A stretch of 10,098 nucleotides of DNA, from positions 1 to 10,098 of the forward strand of contig QZKK01000224.1 of NCBI GenBank assembly GCA_003599475.1, in the 5' to 3' direction. Position 1 is the stretch's first letter. Every line of letters starts with the position of its first letter. The notes below the pieces were generated by a model. It did not search any database. It was not told where the DNA came from and worked only from the letters and a program-made list of their open reading frames with translations. This document shows, piece by piece, positions 6,694 through 10,098 of the stretch. Position numbers and translations under genes: made by a program. Source of the DNA: Desulfobacteraceae bacterium (GTDB lineage Bacteria > Desulfobacterota > Desulfobacteria > Desulfobacterales > SURF-15).

Positions 6694-7668
6694 ATGGATT
6701 CCCGGGAAGAAAAAATCATCCGAAAATGGAGCGATTCCGTAGAAGCGGATACCGAAATCGGTCTGGTGCTGACGGAAGATAGGCGCAGCGAGGCCCTGGA
6801 GAATTTTGCGGAGCAGCTCTCGCTTTTAGCCCCGAGGGTAAAGGTCCGCAGGGAAGTAAACGCCGGCGCAGAGATGCCGGCGATCCTCATCGGATCAAAC
6901 ATTTCCTACCACGGCATCCCTTCGGAAAATGAGCTTGAAACGTTTCTCAACGCGCTTCGCCCCGGCGCAGACGAAAGCGGTACCGGCGGATCCGAAGCAT
7001 CCGGGGCCGAGCACATCCCGCTTCCCGCACAGCTTGACCTCTATATCATGATGCACTGCAGTTTCTGCCCTGTGGCCGTAAAGAAACTGGTTGCGCTCGC
7101 AGCCGCTGGCCCCCGGGTTCGGCTTCGCATCATCGACGGCTTCCTGTTCGAGGAGCGCGCAAAAAAAGACGGTGTCCGCTCCGTTCCCACCCTTCTGCTC
7201 GACGGAACCTGTCGATGGGCCGGAGACATCGATCTGAAGGAAGTGATCGCGATGGCGATCCGGAGAGATACTTCCACCCTGAGCGCGGGCTCCATGGAGA
7301 ACATGCTCAAGGAGGGCGAGGCGGTGCGTCTGGCGGAGATGATGGTCGAACGGGGGCAGATATTTCCGGCTTTTTTCGAGCTCCTGGTCCATGAAAAATG
7401 GCCCGTCCGGCTGGGGGCGATGGTGGCGGTCGAAACCATCGTCGAAAGAAATTCCGATCTTTCACGGCAGATTGCAGCCCCTCTCTGGGAGCGCCTTGAG
7501 CATGCCGGCGATGCGGCAAAGGGGGATATTCTCTATATTCTGGGAGAGGCCGGGGATGAATCTATGATCCCGGGGTTTGAGTCCTTTTTGTCGTCAAATC
7601 CCGGAAGAGAGCTTAGGGAAGCCGCCGAAGAGGCCGTCTCGCGAATCCGTTCACGGATCCGGTCATGA
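6694..7668 (+). CDS. Double thioredoxin-fold (glutaredoxin/PDO-like) protein with C-terminal HEAT-like repeats
   Basis: The 324-residue cytoplasmic protein appears to be a redox protein. Residues about 20-90 resemble a degenerate thioredoxin fold without cysteines (PAILIG, then YHGIPSENELETFLNAL), as in the first half of protein disulfide oxidoreductases and the AhpF N-terminus. A Gly/Ser/Glu-rich linker follows (90-108). Residues 113-190 form a second thioredoxin fold with CSFC (Cys122 and Cys125) after a beta strand, and the cis-proline loop SVPTLLLDG (Pro165). Residues about 225-324 are helical and HEAT-like (WPVRLGAMVAVETIV; ILYILGEAGDESMIPGFESFL). I chose ATG 6694, which has GAGG eleven bases upstream. 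An in-frame ATG at 6643 would translate part of the intergenic repeat. No signal peptide is seen. The partner or substrate is unknown; the HEAT part suggests protein binding. Confidence 0.82.
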   Translation: MDSREEKIIRKWSDSVEADTEIGLVLTEDRRSEALENFAEQLSLLAPRVKVRREVNAGAEMPAILIGSNISYHGIPSENELETFLNALRPGADESGTGGSEASGAEHIPLPAQLDLYIMMHCSFCPVAVKKLVALAAAGPRVRLRIIDGFLFEERAKKDGVRSVPTLLLDGTCRWAGDIDLKEVIAMAIRRDTSTLSAGSMENMLKEGEAVRLAEMMVERGQIFPAFFELLVHEKWPVRLGAMVAVETIVERNSDLSRQIAAPLWERLEHAGDAAKGDILYILGEAGDESMIPGFESFLSSNPGRELREAAEEAVSRIRSRIRS

Positions 7669-7719
7669 ATCGGGGAAAAGGCGCCTTGACAGTGAAGTAA
7701 TCCGCTTTACCCTCTGCTC

Positions 7720-8688
7720 ATGAAAACAGAAAATTCATTCGATTCTAGACCCAACGCCCTCAGCGGCATTCATCACATCACCGCCGTTGCATCCTCGGCT
7801 GCCGTCAATCTGTCCTTTTATGAAACGGTTCTGGGGCTCCGGCTGGTCAAGCAGACCGTCAATTTCGACGATCCCTATACCTATCACCTTTACTACGGGG
7901 ATTACACAGGTTCACCGGGGACCATCCTGACATTTTTTCCATGGGAAAAACTGCCGGGGGGAACTGCGGGGGCCGGGATGGTTGCAGCCGTTGCCTTCAC
8001 CATCCCCGGTGAATCCGTCGACTGGTGGTTCAGACGGATTTCCGATTCCGGAATCTCCGCCGAAAAAAGGATGCGATTCGGAGACCCGCTCGTTTCTTTT
8101 TCCGATCCGCACGGGCTTCCTCTGGAATTGATCGGCGTTTCGGAACCGCCTTCAACCGCTGCCTGGAAGGAAAGCCCGATCCCCGCCGGACATGGGATCG
8201 CCGGGTTTCATTCGGCGACAGCCCTGGTGAATTCTCCGGAAGCTTCTGAAAGGCTCCTGAGCGAAGTGATGGGGATGACGCTGCAAGAACGCGAAGGCAA
8301 CCGGTACCGGTTCCAGATGGGCGATTCGAATGCTCCCGGGCATTTCTATGACCTGGCGGTCGATCCTGAAGCCCGACCGGGAAGGCTCGGCGGCGGTACG
8401 GTGCACCACATCGCCTTTCGAACGGAAGATGAAAAGGGACAGAAAAGGTGGCAGGAGCGGTTGCGGGAAAATGGTTTTTCGGTCACCGGGGTCAAGGACC
8501 GGAAATATTTCAAATCGATCTATTTTCACGACCCGGGCGGCATCCTGTTTGAGATTGCGACCGACCCTCCGGGATTTGCCGTCGACGAACCCGTCGAAAA
8601 TTTAGGGGAAACCCTGAAGCTGCCCGATTCGTACGAGCCGATGCGGGCAGAGATTGAAAAGCGCCTGCCTCCCTTGCGCCTCAATTAG
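7720..8688 (+). CDS. VOC-family ring-cleaving dioxygenase/glyoxalase-like protein (MhqO/MhqE type)
   Basis: This 322-residue cytoplasmic protein has two vicinal-oxygen-chelate modules, as in the Bacillus MhqO/MhqE hydroquinone-type dioxygenases. The first module (about 15-140) starts SGIHHITAVA and contains FYETVLGLRLVKQTVNFDD, the strongest family signature, plus GLPLELIGV. The second (about 155-285) contains GFHSATALV, VHHIAFRTED and GGILFEIATDPPGF. His18 or His19, His229 or His230 and Glu278 are the likely metal ligands, by analogy with the family. There is no ribosome binding site before ATG 7720. A TTGACA at 7686-7691 with a poor -10 (TACCCT, 7708-7713) would start transcription close to the ATG. 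The last residues (LPPLRLN) end as in relatives, but the stop codon lies in sequence shared with the antisense vapC remnant. Related proteins detoxify quinones; whether this one does is inference. Confidence 0.88.
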   Translation: MKTENSFDSRPNALSGIHHITAVASSAAVNLSFYETVLGLRLVKQTVNFDDPYTYHLYYGDYTGSPGTILTFFPWEKLPGGTAGAGMVAAVAFTIPGESVDWWFRRISDSGISAEKRMRFGDPLVSFSDPHGLPLELIGVSEPPSTAAWKESPIPAGHGIAGFHSATALVNSPEASERLLSEVMGMTLQEREGNRYRFQMGDSNAPGHFYDLAVDPEARPGRLGGGTVHHIAFRTEDEKGQKRWQERLRENGFSVTGVKDRKYFKSIYFHDPGGILFEIATDPPGFAVDEPVENLGETLKLPDSYEPMRAEIEKRLPPLRLN

Positions 8689-8781
8689 CCTTTTTTCATC
8701 TTTGGCCACAGCCCTGGCAAACGCCTCAGCCTCGAATTCTCCGAGGAGAATGGCCATTAGGGCCGATGTATCTATTACCAT
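8683..8781 (-). pseudogene. VapC (PIN-domain toxin) N-terminal remnant
   Basis: Read leftwards from the ATG at 8781, the product begins MVIDTSALMAILLG and continues with EAEAFARAVAKDEKRLI, the typical start of a VapC ribonuclease including the first catalytic Asp (Asp4). PIN toxins need about 125 residues and three to four acidic residues. Here family resemblance stops after about 33 residues, where the sequence runs into the 3' end of the dioxygenase gene. The open frame continues antisense to it and stops at 8602. The toxin must therefore be inactive. The ATG overlaps the VapB stop as TAATG, the usual arrangement of such operons. Recognition rests on my memory of the family, not on a search. 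Confidence 0.72.
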
Positions 8782-8879
8782 TATTCCGGATCTCCGCTCG
8801 TGCCGTATCCAAGGATCTCTTCCGGGGAGCGCGGGTCTTTGTCGGGAAGCGAGCGACAGCGTTTCGATATGGCCATCAT
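8781..8879 (-). pseudogene. VapB antitoxin C-terminal remnant
   Basis: The frame directly upstream of the vapC remnant encodes 32 residues ending KRCRSLPDKDPRSPEEILGY, then GTSGDPE. This matches the C-terminal part of Rv0623/PSK-type VapB antitoxins, which typically read RCAALPxLDxRSPDEILGYDE. The N-terminal DNA-binding half, about 45-50 residues, is missing: a stop precedes the ATG pair at 8879-8874. What remains is the toxin-wrapping segment only. The neighbouring 8880-9090 sequence shows no sign of the lost half in any frame I read. The match to the family is from memory. Confidence 0.68.
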
Positions 8880-8946
8880 TTAATCCCCTTGTACCCGTTT
8901 CCCTGAAGGGAAGGTGAAGCCGGGCACAACGTTTCTCTGTGGGAAG

Positions 8947-8975
8947 GGCGCCGGGTAACCGGTGCCTTTACCCGG
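8947..8975. other. Two mutually exclusive hairpins in non-coding DNA
   Basis: GGCGCCGG (8947-8954) and CCGGTGCC (8959-8966) pair over eight bases with one G-U wobble and a GUAA (GNRA-type) loop. Alternatively CCGGGTAA (8951-8958) pairs perfectly with TTACCCGG (8968-8975) around a nine-base loop. The two share bases and cannot form together. The surrounding 8880-9091 stretch (about 210 bases) has no credible gene. A smaller hairpin, TTCCC-TGAA-GGGAA, lies at 8899-8912. Confidence 0.5.
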
Positions 8976-9091
8976 AAAGGGACGGCTATTACGGGGCGAT
9001 TTGGAGAATCTGGCTCGTATTCAATCTTAGATTTGTTGAAAATTATTGCTTCGTAACCGCCACCCCTCAATTCTGCGTTGGCCGAATAACC

Positions 9092-9119
9092 TTGACAAAA
9101 TACGCCAATGGCGTATGAT
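9092..9119 (+). promoter_or_regulatory. Promoter and operator of the higBA operon
   Basis: A consensus -35 box TTGACA (9092-9097) and a near-consensus -10 box TATGAT (9114-9119) are separated by 16 bases. A perfect inverted repeat, ATACGCC-AAT-GGCGTAT (9100-9116), fills the spacer and overlaps the -10 box, where a bound antitoxin would block RNA polymerase. This is the expected layout for autoregulation by an HTH antitoxin. Transcription should start near 9126, which is the toxin ATG itself, and there is no ribosome binding site before it. Confidence 0.8.
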
Positions 9120-9125
9120 GCAATC

Positions 9126-9440
9126 ATGATTTTCATAGAAACCTCCATTTTTACAAAAGAAATTAACCGTCTGATAACGGACGATATTTATCGTAAGCTC
9201 CAAACTGCATTGATGCTCCGACCGGATGCCGGAAGCATGATTCAAGGTAGTGGCGGTTTACGGAAAATTCGTTGGAATCTTCCCGGTAGAGGAAAAAGAG
9301 GTGCGTTGAGAATCATTTACTATTGGAGTCCTCCTGATACAATATTTATGCTTTTCCCATACAGGAAGACTGAACAAGAAGATTTGGCATCGGATCAGCT
9401 CAAGCTGATCCGTGGAATGGTCAAGGAGTTGTTATCATGA
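9126..9440 (+). CDS. higB: Type II toxin, RelE/HigB-2-like mRNA interferase
   Basis: The 104-residue protein belongs to the RelE/HigB-2 group of ribosome-dependent mRNA endonucleases. The characteristic order of motifs is complete: FIETSIFTKEI at the start, then RPDAGSMIQGSGGLRKIRW (residues 32-50), GRGKRGALRIIYYW (54-67) and FPYRKTEQEDL (77-87). The basic residues in the middle motifs and the conserved Tyr/Arg near residues 79-80 are candidate RNA-binding or catalytic positions. The ATG at 9126 gives the family start; the in-frame ATG at 9108 lies inside the operator and is rejected. The stop overlaps the antitoxin ATG (ATGA), in the toxin-first order typical of higBA. The gene is visibly more AT-rich than rnd or thrS, consistent with horizontal acquisition. 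It appears intact. Confidence 0.88.
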   Translation: MIFIETSIFTKEINRLITDDIYRKLQTALMLRPDAGSMIQGSGGLRKIRWNLPGRGKRGALRIIYYWSPPDTIFMLFPYRKTEQEDLASDQLKLIRGMVKELLS

Positions 9441-9730
9441 AAAGAGAGCATTTTGAAAAGTTGGTTGCCAGCATTAAAGAAGCCGGGGAGATTAAGGCTG
9501 GGCGTAAGGCACCAAGCCGGGTATACGAAATCAAGCCGCCCGAGATAAAGACTGTCCGAGAGAAACTCAATGTCTCACAAAATGAATTCGCACTTATGAT
9601 TGGAGTCAGTGTCCGAACTTTACAGAATTGGGAGCAAGGCAGAAGGAAACCCGAAGGCCCGGCCAAGGCATTGTTGCGAGTAGCATCAAAAAATCCAGGA
9701 GCTGTTCTTGATGCTTTGCATGCCGAATAG
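9437..9730 (+). CDS. higA: Type II antitoxin, HigA-2/NadS-like HTH protein
   Basis: The 97-residue protein is the partner antitoxin. An N-terminal segment (residues 1-35, helical start then RAPSRVYEIKPPEI-like linker) probably binds the toxin. Residues 38-93 form an XRE-type helix-turn-helix: VREKLNVSQNEFALMIGVS, then RTLQNWEQGRRKPEG, followed by PAKALLRVA. It should neutralise HigB and bind the palindrome at 9100-9116 to repress the operon. Its ATG overlaps the toxin stop. Unlike the toxin, it has a strong ribosome binding site (AAGGAG, 9423-9428), eight bases upstream, which would allow more antitoxin than toxin to be made from one mRNA. Confidence 0.9.
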   Translation: MKREHFEKLVASIKEAGEIKAGRKAPSRVYEIKPPEIKTVREKLNVSQNEFALMIGVSVRTLQNWEQGRRKPEGPAKALLRVASKNPGAVLDALHAE

Positions 9731-9788
9731 AAGGCCAACCTCTTCCACCGGACCGCAAAAAAGACGCGACCGCTGAAGAGCTCGGTAT

Positions 9789-9828
9789 GAGGATATAGAG
9801 GATATAGGGACGTCCATAAATATATAAA
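9789..9828. repeat. Tandem nonamer, palindrome and AT-rich tract before the transposase
   Basis: Two tandem copies of GAGGATATA (9789-9806) are followed by the palindrome GGACGTCC (9808-9815) and an AT-rich tract, ATAAATATATAAATA. This lies 40-80 bases before a Y1 transposase gene, where such elements carry their cleavage and recognition structures. Only one copy is in the window, so the role is inferred. Confidence 0.35.
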
Positions 9829-9867
9829 TAGCTTGACAGATTGGGCATGATCGGATATCTGGCAATG

Positions 9868-10098
9868 ATGCCGCGATCAGCCCGATTAGACGCCCCCGGC
9901 GTTTTGCATCATATTGTCATTCGAGGGATCGAGAGGCGAGCCATCTTCGAGGATGATCATGACCATCAAGGCTTTCTCGAGAGGCTCGAGCGGTTGATCT
10001 TGGAGAGCAAAACGGTCTGTTACGCCTGGGTGCTGATGTCCAACCACGCTCATTTTCTTCTCAGAAGCGGGCAGATCGGCATTTCACAGTTGATGAGG
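9868..10098 (+). CDS. IS200-like/REP-associated Y1 (HUH) transposase, partial
   Basis: The gene runs off the right edge; 77 codons are visible. The product starts MPRSARLDAPGVLHHIVIRG, continues IERRAIFEDDHDHQGFLERL, and has the HUH metal-binding motif NHAHFLL (His residues at about 59 and 61 from this ATG). These are the landmarks of the Y1 transposase domain used by IS200/IS605 and REP-associated (RAYT) proteins for single-strand DNA cleavage. The usual PNHFHLLLRTG is here SNHAHFLLRSG, a mild variation. The catalytic tyrosine lies beyond the edge. Family relatives start MPR, so the ATG at 9868 is preferred over those at 9865 and 9847. It follows higA by 137 bases and may mobilise itself or short palindromes elsewhere in the genome. 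Confidence 0.88.
   Translation, partial: MPRSARLDAPGVLHHIVIRGIERRAIFEDDHDHQGFLERLERLILESKTVCYAWVLMSNHAHFLLRSGQIGISQLMR

Noticed and set aside
9071..9092. Possible integron attC-like site (TGCGTTGGCCGAATAAC)
   Set aside because: The GTTRRRY/RYYYAAC core pairs are not satisfied and no paired inner boxes were found.
8876..9148. Minus-strand 90-codon open frame across the hairpins and the higBA promoter
   Set aside because: It would read through the operator and promoter of higBA, has low-complexity composition, and its only recognisable neighbour is the vapB remnant in a different frame.
9833..9861. TTGACA promoter before the transposase
   Set aside because: The only -10 candidate (TATCTG) matches poorly, and the start site would fall at or after the transposase ATG.

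Overview
The window looks like chromosomal DNA of a moderately GC-rich Gram-negative bacterium. I lean towards a Desulfobacterota-type (former Deltaproteobacteria) genome. The grounds are soft: a TRAP transporter, the sequence style of the Y1 transposase at the right end, and short-period dispersed repeats between genes. No rRNA, tRNA or CRISPR array was seen, and no marker in the window fixes the taxon.

Left part (1-4437): a TRAP transporter permease pair, dctQ-dctM, on the + strand is the end of an operon whose binding-protein gene, if present, lies to the left of the window. A 457-base non-coding stretch follows. It holds a possible terminator, an imperfect inverted repeat built of 8-base units, a strong hairpin, and a 7-base tandem repeat that starts right at the thrS stop codon. 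Threonyl-tRNA synthetase (thrS, - strand) is complete. It is divergent from the next operon across 158 bases containing two palindromes.

Middle part (4438-8688): rnd (RNase D), a 103-aa two-helix membrane protein and a HAD-family phosphatase overlap one another and are very likely co-transcribed. A second short-period inverted repeat separates them from a gene encoding a double thioredoxin-fold protein (CSFC motif) fused to a HEAT-like C-terminus. Then comes a two-module VOC (glyoxalase/ring-cleavage dioxygenase, MhqO-like) protein.

Right part (8683-10098) is an accessory mosaic. On the - strand, ending on the stop codon of the dioxygenase gene, lies the remnant of a vapBC toxin-antitoxin pair: the VapB C-terminus and VapC N-terminus, still joined by a TAATG overlap. 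After about 210 non-coding bases with two mutually exclusive hairpins comes an intact, more AT-rich HigB/HigA-type toxin-antitoxin operon. Its strong promoter carries a perfect 17-base palindromic operator and seems to start transcription at the toxin ATG. The window ends inside an IS200-like/REP-associated Y1 (HUH) transposase gene.

The left two thirds are housekeeping or metabolic genes with repeat elements only at gene borders. The right end is a small island of toxin-antitoxin and transposase genes. I did not find a clearly new multi-gene defence or metabolic system. The best leads are the leaderless HigBA promoter, the vapBC fossil, the thioredoxin-HEAT fusion and the short-period repeats.
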